A stretch of 64,000 nucleotides of DNA from Streptomyces sp. CB01373 (GTDB lineage Bacteria > Actinomycetota > Actinomycetes > Streptomycetales > Streptomycetaceae). Below, one piece after another: positions 15,579 to 24,760 of the stretch; the first letter of the stretch is position 1; each line of letters starts with the position of its first letter. The stretch spans positions 62,001 to 126,000 of the forward strand of contig NZ_NNBK01000012.1 in assembly GCF_002803075.1 (NCBI RefSeq), in the 5' to 3' direction. The notes below the pieces were generated by a model. The model saw only the letters and a list, made by a program, of their open reading frames with translations. It made no database searches and was not told where the DNA came from. The translations under genes and the position numbers were made by a program.

Positions 15579-18500
15579 ATGTCTCACCTCCGTGCACCGG
15601 CCGCCCGCGCAGACCGCCGTGAGGGCGGGCGGCACGGGCGGCCGGTGACCCGCACCGTGCCCTCGCTGCCCGAGACCCGCCTACGGCCTCAGCTGCTGCG
15701 CATGGCGGTGCTGCCGCCGACCTCGGTCGCCCTCAGCGCCGGCGCGGCCGTGATCTTCACCGTGCGCTCCACCGGCGCACGCCCCGGTCTCGTCCTGTGG
15801 GCCGTGCTCGCCGGAGCATTCGCGGTCACGGTCGCAGGCATCGTGATCGCCGCCGTCGCCGCCGGCCGGGCCGCCCGGTCGGTGCACGACCGGGTCGGCG
15901 TCCTGCGCCGCGGCACCGAGCGCCGCGAGGCCGAACTGCGCGGGCTCGTCGACGCCCTGCGCCGGGGCGAGGCCCCGCCGCGGCGCAAGCCGCACGGCGG
16001 CCCGCCGGAGGACACCGACGAGATCGACCTGCTCGCCGCCGACCTGGCACGCGCCCACGACGGGGCCCTCGCCGCCGTCGTGCACGCCGCCCAGCTCTCC
16101 AGCCGCACCGGCAGCGAACAGAAACTGGAGGTCTTCGTCAATCTCGCCCGGCGCCTTCAGTCCCTGGTGCACCGGGAGATCTCCATCCTCGACGAGCTGG
16201 AGAACGACATCGAGGATCCCGACCTGCTCAAGGGCATCTTCCACGTCGACCACCTCGCCACCCGGGTCCGCCGGCACGCCGAGAACCTCGCCGTCCTCGG
16301 CGGCGCCGTCTCCCGCCGCCAGTGGAGCAACCCGGTCTGCATGACGGAGGTGCTGCGCTCGGCCATCGCCGAGGTCGAGCAGTACTCACGGGTCAAGCTC
16401 GCCCCGCCGATCGAGGGGCGGCTGCGGGGCCACGCCGTCGCCGACGTGATCCACCTGGTGGCAGAACTCGTCGAGAACGCCACGCTGTTCTCCGCCCCGC
16501 AGACCCAGGTCCTGCTGCGCGCCAGCCTCGTCACCTCCGGGCTCGCGGTGGAGGTCGAGGACCGGGGCCTGGGCATGCCGGTCGGTGAGCAGGTCCGGAT
16601 GAACGCCCTGCTGGCCGACCCCGACCAGGTCAACGTCGCGAGCCTGCTCGCCGACGGCCGTATCGGGCTGTACGTGGTCTCCCAGCTCGCCAGGCGGCAC
16701 GGCGTCCACGTCCGTCTGCAGACCAATATCTACGGCGGAGTGCAGGCGGTCGTCGTCCTGCCGCAGGCCCTGCTGGGAGCGTCGACGGGAGCCTCCGGCA
16801 CGTCGTTCGGGGCGCTGGACACCGGCGCACGGCCCGCAGTTCCGGTCCCAGGACAGTACGGCGGACCGCCGGCCCTGCACGGCGGCGGCACCCACCGCGC
16901 GCCGGCCGTCTCCGGCGGTCAGGGCACTGGCGTACGCCCCTCGCCGAGCCCCGTCACCGGCCTGCTCGGCGCCCCCGCCCGCCCCGGCGACACACGCCAA
17001 CGCGAGGGCGGGATGCATCCCGTGACGGGCACGCGCGCGACTGGCGCCCACCGGCCCCCGGCCTCGCCCCACGCGAACGGCACCACCGGGCCCGCCACAC
17101 CGGTGTCCGGGCGCGACACGCCCGTGGCCGCACCCCCGCCCGGGGCCGGGGACCGCGGGCCGATGTCCGTGCCTCCGTCTGGGGCCCGGCATGGCAAGCC
17201 GGCGCCCATGCCTGCTCCTGGGATCGGGATTGGCGGGCCGGTGTCCGGGCCTGGGGTCGGGGACGGCGGGTCCGTGTCCGTGCCCGAGTCTGTGGCCCTG
17301 TACGGCAGGCTGGCGCCCATGCCTGAGCCTGGGGTCGGGGGTGGCGCGCCGGTGTTCGTGTCCGGGCCTGGGGTCGGGGACGGCGGGTCCGTGTCCGTGC
17401 CCGAGTCTGTGGCCCGGTACGGCAGGTCGACGCCCATGCCTGAGCCTGGGGTCGGGGATGGCGGGCCGGTGTCCGGGCCTGGGGTCGGGGACGGCGGGTC
17501 CGCGCCCGTGCCCGAGTCTGTGGCCCGGTACGGCAGGCCGACGCCCATGCCTGCGCCTGGGGTCGGGGGTGGCGCGCCGGTGTCCGGGCCTGGGGTCGGG
17601 GACGGCGGGTCCGTGTCCGTGCCCGAGTCTGTGGCTTGGTACGGCAGGCCGGCGCCCATGCCTGCGCCTGGGGTCGGGGATGGCGGGCCGGCGCCCATGC
17701 CTGTGCCTGAGGCCGGGGATGGCGGGCCGGTGTCCGTGCCCGTGCCTGGGGTCGGGAATGGCATGGCGGTGTCCGTGCCCGCGCCCACATCCGGGGGTGA
17801 TGAGCCGGTGTCTGTGCCCGCCCCCGCCGCCGTGCCCGGGGCTGACATCCCGACGTCTGTGCCCGAGCCTGTGTTCGGGGGCGACATGCCAGTGTCCGTA
17901 TCCGCGCCTGCGTTCGGGGCCGACGCGTTCTCGGCCATGGCCGCGCCCATGGCCGGCGGCGACGCACCCCCGTCCGTACCCGCGCCCGTGTTCCGGCGCG
18001 ACACACCCATGGCCGCGCCCGCGCCCGTGGGCGACACGCCCATCCCCGTACCCGCGCCCCCGCCCGTGGGCGACACGCCCACGCCCGTACCCGCGCCCAC
18101 GCCCGGCGACGATCTGCTGCCCGCGCCCACCTCGCCCGTAGGTGACGTACGACCCGTCGAGTCCGTCGACCGCGACCACCGGGAGCACCTCGAACCCCTG
18201 CCGCGGCGGACCGCGCGTGAGGGGCAGGACAATCCCGCCGAAGCCGTGCCGGGGATCCGGCCCGCCGACCGGGCCGCCGTGGCGGCGAACGCCGGTGCGC
18301 CGCCCGTTCCGCGCGCCGGAGCGGTGCGCGGAACCATGGCGAGGCCCCAACTGCCCCGGCGGCGCGCCCAGGAGCACCTCGTGCCGCAACTGCGCGACGC
18401 CCCGGTGTCACGCCAGGAATCCGGGTACGTCACCGGCCACGACCCCGGGCTGATGGCCGCCTTCCAGCGCGGGATGGGCCTCGCGGAGTCGGAACAGCGC

Positions 18501-18653
18501 CGGGAGCCGGGCCCTGCGCGCGAGCCGCACTCCTCGGGCGCCACGCACCCCGCGTACCCCCAGGACGCGTCCGGGCCGGCGGAGGCGCGGCCCGTGCTCC
18601 TGCCGGGGCAGCACCTCACCGGCCGGCACGACGGGAGCGAGCCGGCCGGATGA
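15579..18653 (+). CDS. cvnA: Conservon sensor histidine-kinase-like protein CvnA
   Basis: A 1024-aa membrane protein. Hydrophobic helices at ~43-62 and ~71-95 are followed by a dimerisation-like helical region (~185-240) and an HATPase domain with N box LVENATLFS, G1 VEDRGLGMP and G2 GRIGLYVVSQLARRHG (~290-395). There is almost no extracytoplasmic part. From ~400 the protein is Pro/Gly/Val-rich, with four ~37-residue repeats at ~542-690. The ATG at 15579 follows AGAGGA. In conservons CvnA works with CvnB, C and D in a GPCR-like switch. The long tail is longer than usual for the family. Confidence 0.9.
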   Translation: MSHLRAPAARADRREGGRHGRPVTRTVPSLPETRLRPQLLRMAVLPPTSVALSAGAAVIFTVRSTGARPGLVLWAVLAGAFAVTVAGIVIAAVAAGRAARSVHDRVGVLRRGTERREAELRGLVDALRRGEAPPRRKPHGGPPEDTDEIDLLAADLARAHDGALAAVVHAAQLSSRTGSEQKLEVFVNLARRLQSLVHREISILDELENDIEDPDLLKGIFHVDHLATRVRRHAENLAVLGGAVSRRQWSNPVCMTEVLRSAIAEVEQYSRVKLAPPIEGRLRGHAVADVIHLVAELVENATLFSAPQTQVLLRASLVTSGLAVEVEDRGLGMPVGEQVRMNALLADPDQVNVASLLADGRIGLYVVSQLARRHGVHVRLQTNIYGGVQAVVVLPQALLGASTGASGTSFGALDTGARPAVPVPGQYGGPPALHGGGTHRAPAVSGGQGTGVRPSPSPVTGLLGAPARPGDTRQREGGMHPVTGTRATGAHRPPASPHANGTTGPATPVSGRDTPVAAPPPGAGDRGPMSVPPSGARHGKPAPMPAPGIGIGGPVSGPGVGDGGSVSVPESVALYGRLAPMPEPGVGGGAPVFVSGPGVGDGGSVSVPESVARYGRSTPMPEPGVGDGGPVSGPGVGDGGSAPVPESVARYGRPTPMPAPGVGGGAPVSGPGVGDGGSVSVPESVAWYGRPAPMPAPGVGDGGPAPMPVPEAGDGGPVSVPVPGVGNGMAVSVPAPTSGGDEPVSVPAPAAVPGADIPTSVPEPVFGGDMPVSVSAPAFGADAFSAMAAPMAGGDAPPSVPAPVFRRDTPMAAPAPVGDTPIPVPAPPPVGDTPTPVPAPTPGDDLLPAPTSPVGDVRPVESVDRDHREHLEPLPRRTAREGQDNPAEAVPGIRPADRAAVAANAGAPPVPRAGAVRGTMARPQLPRRRAQEHLVPQLRDAPVSRQESGYVTGHDPGLMAAFQRGMGLAESEQRREPGPAREPHSSGATHPAYPQDASGPAEARPVLLPGQHLTGRHDGSEPAG
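17203..17760 (+). repeat. Coding tandem repeats in cvnA
   Basis: Four near-identical units of 111-117 bp plus a partial fifth encode PMPxPGVGxGxPV...SGPGVGDGGS...VPESVAxYGR. All differences keep the reading frame. The DNA identity is high enough that slippage or recombination should change copy number between strains. Confidence 0.9.
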
Positions 18654-18733
18654 CCACAAGCCCGCCCAGCCCGGCCACCACCCCCGACCCCAGAGCTTGC
18701 GCAGACCTTCGGACCCCAAGGAGTCGATCCACC

Positions 18734-19168
18734 ATGGTGAGCGATGCGCCGACCGGCCGTGTCTCCGACCTCGACTGGCTGATGAGCGGCCTCGTGCAGC
18801 GCGTACCGCACACCACCAGCGCGGTCCTGCTGTCCTGCGACGGGCTGGTGAAGTCCGTGCACGGCCTCGACCACGACAGCGCCGACCACATGGCCGCCCT
18901 GGCCTCCGGCCTGTACTCGCTCGGCCGCAGCGCCGGCGTCCGCTTCGGCGACGGCGGCGAGGTGCGTCAGGTCGTCGTCGAACTCGACGCGACGCTGCTG
19001 TTCGTCACCAACGCGGGTACCGGCACCTGTCTGGCCGTGCTCGCGGGCCGCGAGGCCGACGCGGCCGTGCTGGGCTACGAGATGGCGATGCTCGTCAAGA
19101 GCGTCCGCCCCTACCTGGAGACCGCGCCCCGGCAGCATTCCGTCGAATCCCGGGCGCTGCGGCCTTGA
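18734..19168 (+). CDS. cvnB: Roadblock/LC7 protein CvnB
   Basis: A 144-aa Roadblock/LC7 protein (LDWLMSGLVQRVPHTTSAVLLSCDGL ... near the start, GTCLAVLAG and YEMAMLVKSV later). AAGGAG lies 10 nt before the ATG at 18734, preferred over the ATG at 18650 that overlaps the cvnA stop. In conservons this subunit links the sensor CvnA to the GTPase CvnD and may modulate nucleotide exchange. It is followed by cvnC with a TTGA overlap. Confidence 0.92.
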   Translation: MVSDAPTGRVSDLDWLMSGLVQRVPHTTSAVLLSCDGLVKSVHGLDHDSADHMAALASGLYSLGRSAGVRFGDGGEVRQVVVELDATLLFVTNAGTGTCLAVLAGREADAAVLGYEMAMLVKSVRPYLETAPRQHSVESRALRP

Positions 19169-19539
19169 GCGCGGCGGCGGCCGGCGACAGGCCCTGGCTC
19201 GACGACGCGGCCGGACGGCTGGTGCGTCCTTTCACCGTCAGCGACGGCCGCACCCGGCCCAGCATCGCGCTCGACCTGATGTCCCAGGTGATGGCCACCG
19301 GGGCGGCGCCGCCGGTCCACCTCGGCCCGGAGCACGGCCAGGCACTCGACCTGTGCCGCGCCCCCCTCCCGGTGGCCGAGATCGCCGCCCATCTGAAGCT
19401 GCCGGCCGTGGTGACCAAGGTGCTGCTGTCCGATCTCGTCGACTGCGGGGCGCTGACCACCGGGCCCCCCGCGTACCACCACCCCACCGACCGGGCTCTT
19501 CTGGAGGCAGTGCTCGATGGACTACGACGACAGCTCTGA
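19165..19539 (+). CDS. cvnC: DUF742 protein CvnC
   Basis: A 124-aa DUF742 protein (DDAAGRLVRPFTVSDGRTRP, then a winged-helix-like ICRxPxxVAEIAAHLKLPxxVxKVLLSDLVDxG pattern). The start is a TTG overlapping the cvnB stop (TTGA), which gives the expected family N-terminus; no ATG is available in that region. The 3' end overlaps cvnD by 23 nt. CvnC is an adaptor of the conservon complex. Confidence 0.9.
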   Translation: MSAAAAGDRPWLDDAAGRLVRPFTVSDGRTRPSIALDLMSQVMATGAAPPVHLGPEHGQALDLCRAPLPVAEIAAHLKLPAVVTKVLLSDLVDCGALTTGPPAYHHPTDRALLEAVLDGLRRQL

Positions 19540-20137
19540 CTACGACGACGGCCCCGGCCACTTCCCCACCGCGCTGAAGATCCTCGTGGCGGGAGGCTTC
19601 GGGGTGGGCAAGACGACCTTCGTCGGCGCGGTCAGCGAGATCGCGCCGCTGAGCACGGAGGAGTTGCTCACCACGGTCAGCGCGGCCACGGACAACCTCG
19701 ACGGCGTGGAGAACAAGGTCGAGACGACCGTCGCGATGGACTTCGGCCGCATCACCCTCGACCCGCGGCACGTGCTCTACCTGTTCGGCACGCCCGGCCA
19801 GGAGCGCTTCTGGTTCATGTGGGACGAGCTGTGCGAGGGCGCCCTGGGCGCGGTGATCCTCGCCGACACCCGCAGGCTGGAGGAGTGCTTCGCCGCCGTC
19901 GACTTCTTCGAACGACGCGGCCTCGCCTTCGTCGTCGGCGTCAACGAGTTCGACGGTGCCCACCGCTACGATGCCGAGGAGGTGCGCGCGGCCCTCGATC
20001 TCGACCCGCGGATCCCCGTGGTCCGCTGCGACGCCCGTATCTCCAGCTCCGGCATCCAGACCCTGCTGACCCTCGTCCGGCATCTCATCGCCCACGCACC
20101 CGCCGTCCCCGCACCGGCCCGGGGCGCGCACGGATGA
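19517..20137 (+). CDS. cvnD: Conservon small GTPase CvnD
   Basis: A 206-aa Ras-like GTPase. It has Walker A GGFGVGKT (~27-34), GTPGQER switch II and VGVNEFDG as an NKxD-like guanine motif (NEFD here). Acidic N-terminus (DYDDSSDYDDG). It hydrolyses GTP downstream of CvnA-C at the membrane. It starts inside the cvnC 3' end, fitting translational coupling. Confidence 0.93.
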   Translation: MDYDDSSDYDDGPGHFPTALKILVAGGFGVGKTTFVGAVSEIAPLSTEELLTTVSAATDNLDGVENKVETTVAMDFGRITLDPRHVLYLFGTPGQERFWFMWDELCEGALGAVILADTRRLEECFAAVDFFERRGLAFVVGVNEFDGAHRYDAEEVRAALDLDPRIPVVRCDARISSSGIQTLLTLVRHLIAHAPAVPAPARGAHG

Positions 20138-20211
20138 CCCCGGCACACTGACCCCCGCACACCGTCACGGAGCCCGTACATGACATACGCCGACAGCGAC
20201 GGAGCCCGGCC

Positions 20212-20820
20212 ATGAGCTACGAGCCGCCCCGCCCGGCCGGTCGCCTGCTGCTGACCCCGGAGGACAAGGACGCCCCCGCCCGCACCGAGCGGCTGCGCCG
20301 CCTGGGCCTGGGGGAGCGCCCCGAGCCCGCTCTCGACGCCTTCGCCGACCGCCTCGCCGCGTTCACCCGGGCGCCGTACGCGATGGTCAACTTCCTGGAC
20401 GAGCGGGGGCAGTTCTTCGCCGGGCTGCACCGGCCCGAACGCGACGTCCTGAGCGTCGACACCGAAACCGACACCGACACCGGAGGCGACGGCGACGGAG
20501 GCCGACGTGAGCTGGGCCGCCGGCTGGCCCGCGACTACGGCTTCTGCCCCCATGTCGTGGTGCGGCACAAGGCCCTGGTCCTCGAGGACGTCCGCGACTA
20601 TCCGCGGTTCGCGGGCAACGCGATCGTGGACGAGTACGGCATCCGCTCCTATCTGGGCGCACCGCTCATCGACAGTACGCAGATGGTGCTCGGCACGGTG
20701 TGCGTCGTCGACGTCGAACCGCGGCCGTGGGGCCGGGAGGGGCTGCGGACCATCAAGGCGGCCGCCGCGGAACTCGCCCCACGGCTGGAACGCCGGGAGC
20801 CCGAGGGCTTCCTGTTCTGA
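20212..20820 (+). CDS. GAF-domain protein after the conservon
   Basis: A 202-aa protein with one GAF domain (residues ~38-190): APYAMVNFLDERGQFFAGLH, then a short Asp/Thr/Gly-rich loop (TETDTDTGGDGDGG), then CPHVVVRHKALVLEDVRDYPRF and IRSYLGAPLI. There is no output domain. Conservons are usually followed by a cytochrome P450 (CvnE), which is absent here, so this protein may be the ligand- or redox-sensing accessory. The 74-bp gap to cvnD is compatible with co-transcription. Confidence 0.85.
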   Translation: MSYEPPRPAGRLLLTPEDKDAPARTERLRRLGLGERPEPALDAFADRLAAFTRAPYAMVNFLDERGQFFAGLHRPERDVLSVDTETDTDTGGDGDGGRRELGRRLARDYGFCPHVVVRHKALVLEDVRDYPRFAGNAIVDEYGIRSYLGAPLIDSTQMVLGTVCVVDVEPRPWGREGLRTIKAAAAELAPRLERREPEGFLF

Positions 20821-20994
20821 CCTGTGCCGACGCCCGGGAACGGCGTGAAGCGGAGCTGTGGCCGTGCTTAAGAAATCCTCGATGGACCGGCGTGCCGCCG
20901 TACGGCAGATTGCTAACGGAATCCACCCCTCCCCCGGACGCGGGCTGCCCTGGCACGCCCTGACCCGGGGCCCGGAACCACAGGAGCGGTAGCG

Positions 20995-22023
20995 TTGAAG
21001 GCGCTGGTCAAGCAGAAGGCGGAGCCCGGGTTGTGGCTCGCGGACGTCCCCGAGCCCGTCATCGGACCCGGCGACGTACTGATCAAGGTCCTGCGGACCG
21101 GCATCTGCGGCACCGACCTGCACATCCGGGCCTGGGACGGCTGGGCCCAGCAGGCGATCCGCACCCCGCTCGTGGTCGGGCACGAGTTCGTCGGCGAGGT
21201 CGTCGAGACCGGCGCGGACGTCGACGACATCAAGCCCGGCGACCGGGTCAGCGGCGAGGGCCACCTGGTGTGCGGCAAGTGCCGCAACTGCCTGGCCGGA
21301 CGCCGCCACCTGTGCCGGGCCACCATCGGCCTCGGCGTCGGACGCGACGGCGCGTTCGCCGAGTACGTCGCCCTGCCCGCCGCCAACGTCTGGGTGCACC
21401 GCGTCCCCGTCGACCTCGACATCGCCGCGATCTTCGACCCGTTCGGCAACGCCGTGCACACCGCGCTGTCCTTCCCGCTCGTCGGCGAGGACGTCCTGAT
21501 CACCGGTGCCGGCCCGATCGGCCTGATGGCGGCGGCCGTCGCGCGGCACGCCGGCGCGCGCAACGTCGTCATCACCGACGTGAGCGAGGAGCGTCTGGAG
21601 CTGGCCCGCAAGATCGGCGTGAGCCTCGCCCTCAACGTCTCCAAGGACACGATCGCCGAGGGACAGCGCACGCTCGGCCTGCGCGAGGGCTTCGACGTCG
21701 GCCTGGAGATGTCCGGCCGCCCCGAGGCGATGCGCGACATGATCGCGAACCTGACGCACGGCGGCAAGATCGCGATGCTGGGCCTGCCCGCCCAGGAGTT
21801 CCCCGTCGACTGGGCCCGCGTCGTCACCTCGATGATCACCATCAAGGGCATCTACGGCCGGGAGATGTTCGAGACCTGGTACGCCATGTCGGTACTGCTG
21901 GAGGGCGGCCTCGACCTCGCTCCCGTCGTCACCGGCCGGTACGGCTACGAGGACTTCGAGGAGGCCTTCGCCGACGCAGCCAGCGGCAAGGGCGGAAAGA
22001 TCATCCTCGACTGGACCGCGTGA
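20995..22023 (+). CDS. tdh: L-threonine 3-dehydrogenase
   Basis: A 342-aa zinc alcohol-dehydrogenase family protein. Catalytic zinc ligands lie in RTGICGTDLHI and GHEFVGE; the structural zinc motif is CGKCRNCLAGRRHLC. The NAD fold has GAGPIGLMA. It oxidises L-threonine to 2-amino-3-ketobutyrate. The start is TTG with AGGAG seven bases upstream. Its partner kbl follows 52 bp later. Confidence 0.93.
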   Translation: MKALVKQKAEPGLWLADVPEPVIGPGDVLIKVLRTGICGTDLHIRAWDGWAQQAIRTPLVVGHEFVGEVVETGADVDDIKPGDRVSGEGHLVCGKCRNCLAGRRHLCRATIGLGVGRDGAFAEYVALPAANVWVHRVPVDLDIAAIFDPFGNAVHTALSFPLVGEDVLITGAGPIGLMAAAVARHAGARNVVITDVSEERLELARKIGVSLALNVSKDTIAEGQRTLGLREGFDVGLEMSGRPEAMRDMIANLTHGGKIAMLGLPAQEFPVDWARVVTSMITIKGIYGREMFETWYAMSVLLEGGLDLAPVVTGRYGYEDFEEAFADAASGKGGKIILDWTA

Positions 22024-22075
22024 CCGCGTACCTCACCTTCTCCGCCTTCCGCCGGCACCTTCAAGGAGCACCCTG

Positions 22076-23275
22076 ATGTTCGACTCCGTGCGCGACGACC
22101 TGCGCGCCACCCTCGACGAGATCCGCGCCGCCGGGCTGCACAAGCCCGAGCGCGTCATCGGCACCCCGCAGTCCGCGACCGTCGCGGTCACCGCGGGCGG
22201 CCGCCCCGGCGAGGTCCTCAACTTCTGCGCCAACAACTACCTCGGCCTCGCCGACCACCCCGAGGTCGTCACCGCCGCCCACGAGGCCCTGGACCGCTGG
22301 GGCTACGGCATGGCCTCCGTGCGCTTCATCTGCGGCACCCAGGAGGTGCACAAGGAGCTGGAGGCCCGGCTGTCGGCGTTCCTCGGCCAGGAGGACACGA
22401 TCCTGTACTCCTCCTGCTTCGACGCCAACGGCGGCGTGTTCGAGACGCTGCTCGGCCCCGAGGACGCGGTCATCTCCGACGCCCTCAACCACGCCTCGAT
22501 CATCGACGGCATCCGGCTGTCCAAGGCCCGCCGCTTCCGCTACGCCAACCGCGATCTCGCGGACCTGGAGCAGCAGTTGAAGGAGGCCACCGAGGGCGGG
22601 GCGCGCCGCAAGCTGGTCGTCACCGACGGCGTGTTCTCGATGGACGGCTATGTGGCGCCGCTGCGCGAGATCTGCGACCTCGCCGACCGCTACGACGCCA
22701 TGGTCATGGTCGACGACTCCCACGCCGTCGGCTTCGTCGGCCCCGGCGGCCGCGGCACCCCCGAACTGCACGGCGTCATGGACCGCGTGGACATCATCAC
22801 CGGCACCCTCGGCAAGGCGCTCGGCGGCGCCTCCGGCGGCTACGTCGCCGCCCGCGCCGAGATCGTCGCCCTGCTGCGCCAGCGCTCCCGGCCGTACCTG
22901 TTCTCCAACACGCTCGCCCCGGTGATCGCGGCGGCCTCCCTCAAGGTGCTGGACCTGCTGGAGTCCGCGGACGACCTGCGGATCCGGCTCACCGAGAACA
23001 CCGCGCTGTTCCGCCGCCGGATGACCGAGGAGGGCTTCGACATCCTCCCCGGCGACCACGCCATCGCCCCGGTGATGATCGGCGACGCGTCCGAGGCGGC
23101 CCGCATGGCGGAGCTGCTCCTGGAGCGCGGCGTGTACGTGATCGGCTTCTCCTACCCGGTCGTGCCGCAGGGCCAGGCGCGCATCCGCGTGCAGCTCTCC
23201 GCCGCGCACTCCATCGAGGACGTGAACCGCGCGGTGGACGCGTTCGTCGCGGCGCGCGCCGAGCTGGAGGGCTGA
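22076..23275 (+). CDS. kbl: 2-amino-3-ketobutyrate CoA ligase
   Basis: A 399-aa PLP-dependent enzyme of the alpha-oxoamine synthase family. NNYLGLADHPEV is near the start, DDSHAVGFVGPGGRGTPE is the cofactor region, and the PLP lysine is in GTLGKALGGASGGY. It cleaves 2-amino-3-ketobutyrate with CoA into glycine and acetyl-CoA, completing threonine breakdown started by Tdh. Length and motifs are full. Confidence 0.95.
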   Translation: MFDSVRDDLRATLDEIRAAGLHKPERVIGTPQSATVAVTAGGRPGEVLNFCANNYLGLADHPEVVTAAHEALDRWGYGMASVRFICGTQEVHKELEARLSAFLGQEDTILYSSCFDANGGVFETLLGPEDAVISDALNHASIIDGIRLSKARRFRYANRDLADLEQQLKEATEGGARRKLVVTDGVFSMDGYVAPLREICDLADRYDAMVMVDDSHAVGFVGPGGRGTPELHGVMDRVDIITGTLGKALGGASGGYVAARAEIVALLRQRSRPYLFSNTLAPVIAAASLKVLDLLESADDLRIRLTENTALFRRRMTEEGFDILPGDHAIAPVMIGDASEAARMAELLLERGVYVIGFSYPVVPQGQARIRVQLSAAHSIEDVNRAVDAFVAARAELEG

Positions 23276-23317
23276 GCCGGGAGCCGACCGGTCCCAGGTC
23301 TTGCGATAATCGTTCGC

Positions 23318-24220
23318 ATGATCGAAGCGCGGCGGCTGCACATCCTCCGTGCGGTGGCCGACCACCGCACGGTGACCGCCGCTGCCGCCGCGCTCTACCT
23401 CACCCCCTCGGCCGTCTCGCAGCAGCTCACGGCCCTGGAGCAGGAGACCGGTCACCGGCTGGTCGAGCGCGGCGCCAAGGGCGTACGGCTGACCCCGGCC
23501 GGGGAGATCCTGCTCAGCCACACCAACGCGGTCCTCGCCCAGCTGGAGCGGGCGGAGGCCGAGCTCGCCGCCTACGGCTCCGGCGAGGCCGGCACGGTGA
23601 CGGTCGCCGCCTTCGCCACGGGCATCGCGCAGGTGGTGGCGCCCGCGGTGGCCCGCCTGGCCGGTACGGCGCCCGGCATCCGCATCCGCGTGCGGGACGC
23701 GGAGGGCGACGCCAGCCTGCCGATGGTGCTGGACCGGCAGGTCGACGTGGCGGTCGCCGTCGAGTACCGGGGCGCGCCGTCCGCCGACGACCCCCGGCTG
23801 ACCCACGTGCCGCTGTACGCCGAGCCGTTCGACGCGGTCGTTCCGGTCGCCCACCGGCTGGCCGACGCCGCCGAGGTCCAGCTCGCCGAGCTGGCCAAGG
23901 ACACCTGGATCGGCCCCTACCCCGGCAACCCCTGCCACGACGTGGTCGTCCTGGCCTGCGAGAGCGCCGGCTTCCAGCCCCGCCTGGAACACTCCTCCGA
24001 CGACTTCCGCGCCGTCGTGGCCCTTGCCTCGGCCGACGCGGGCGTGGCCCTCGTCCCTCGCTCCGCGCTGCGCGGCATGGACCTCACGGGCGTGGTCGTC
24101 CGGCCCGTGGACGGCGTGGCGCCCACCCGACGGGTCTTCGCGGCGGTGCGCCGGGGAGCCGAGGGGCACCCGCTGATCCGCCCGGTGCTCCAGGCCCTGG
24201 ACGAGGCGGCGCAGGCGTAG
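23318..24220 (+). CDS. LysR-family transcriptional regulator
   Basis: A 300-aa LysR protein. The N-terminal winged HTH (RRLHILRAVADHRTVTAAAA ... LTPSAVSQQL) is followed by a periplasmic-binding-like effector domain. It lies 42 bp after kbl in the same direction, so it may be co-transcribed and regulate threonine catabolism, although LysR genes are more often divergent from their targets. The effector is unknown. Confidence 0.9.
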   Translation: MIEARRLHILRAVADHRTVTAAAAALYLTPSAVSQQLTALEQETGHRLVERGAKGVRLTPAGEILLSHTNAVLAQLERAEAELAAYGSGEAGTVTVAAFATGIAQVVAPAVARLAGTAPGIRIRVRDAEGDASLPMVLDRQVDVAVAVEYRGAPSADDPRLTHVPLYAEPFDAVVPVAHRLADAAEVQLAELAKDTWIGPYPGNPCHDVVVLACESAGFQPRLEHSSDDFRAVVALASADAGVALVPRSALRGMDLTGVVVRPVDGVAPTRRVFAAVRRGAEGHPLIRPVLQALDEAAQA

Positions 24221-24278
24221 GGGGGTGCCCGCGGCTTCCTCGGGCCGGCTGTCAGTGGCACGGGTTAGCGTGCGTGGC

Positions 24279-24638
24279 ATGCCGGATGCCCATGACGTAC
24301 GCCGTATCGCCCTGTCCCTGCCGGACACCACCGAGAAGACCGCCTGGAGCATGCCCACGTTCCGGGTCGCGGGGAAGATGTTCGCCACCCTGCCGGAGGA
24401 GGAGACCTCCATAGCCGTGCGCTGTCCCAAGGAGGAGCGGGACGAACTGGTCCTGGCCGAGCCGGAGAAGTTCTGGATCGCCGGTCATGAGGCGCAGTTC
24501 GCCTGGGTACGGGTCCGGCTCGCGGCGCTGGAGGACGAGGCCGAGCTGCGGGACATCCTGGCGGACTCCTGGCGCCAGGCGGCTCCGCCGCGGCTGCTCG
24601 AGGCCCATCCGGAGCTGGGACTGCCCACCGCCCGCTGA
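24279..24638 (+). CDS. MmcQ/YjbR-family protein
   Basis: A 119-aa protein of the MmcQ/YjbR family (DNA-binding-like cyclophilin-like fold): HDVRRIALSLPDTTE, W-S-M-PTFRVAGKMFATL, then VRVRLAALEDEAELRDILADSW. The biochemical role of the family is not established. The ATG at 24279 gives the typical length. Confidence 0.85.
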   Translation: MPDAHDVRRIALSLPDTTEKTAWSMPTFRVAGKMFATLPEEETSIAVRCPKEERDELVLAEPEKFWIAGHEAQFAWVRVRLAALEDEAELRDILADSWRQAAPPRLLEAHPELGLPTAR

Positions 24639-24760
24639 AAACCCCCTCGGGCGTTGTCAGCGGGCCGTGGCATGATCCGGAGACAGTGGGGCCGGCCGAC
24701 GCGGGAGGGGCCGCGGTCGGCAGGGGTGGGGGATCGGTCGGGGAGGGGAGTGCCGCAGGG

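Noticed and set aside
16919..19138. Very long antisense frames opposite cvnA, rich in Pro, Thr and Gly repeats.
   Set aside because: They mirror the sense-strand tandem repeats and high GC, have no ribosome site, and the sense frame encodes a recognisable conservon protein.
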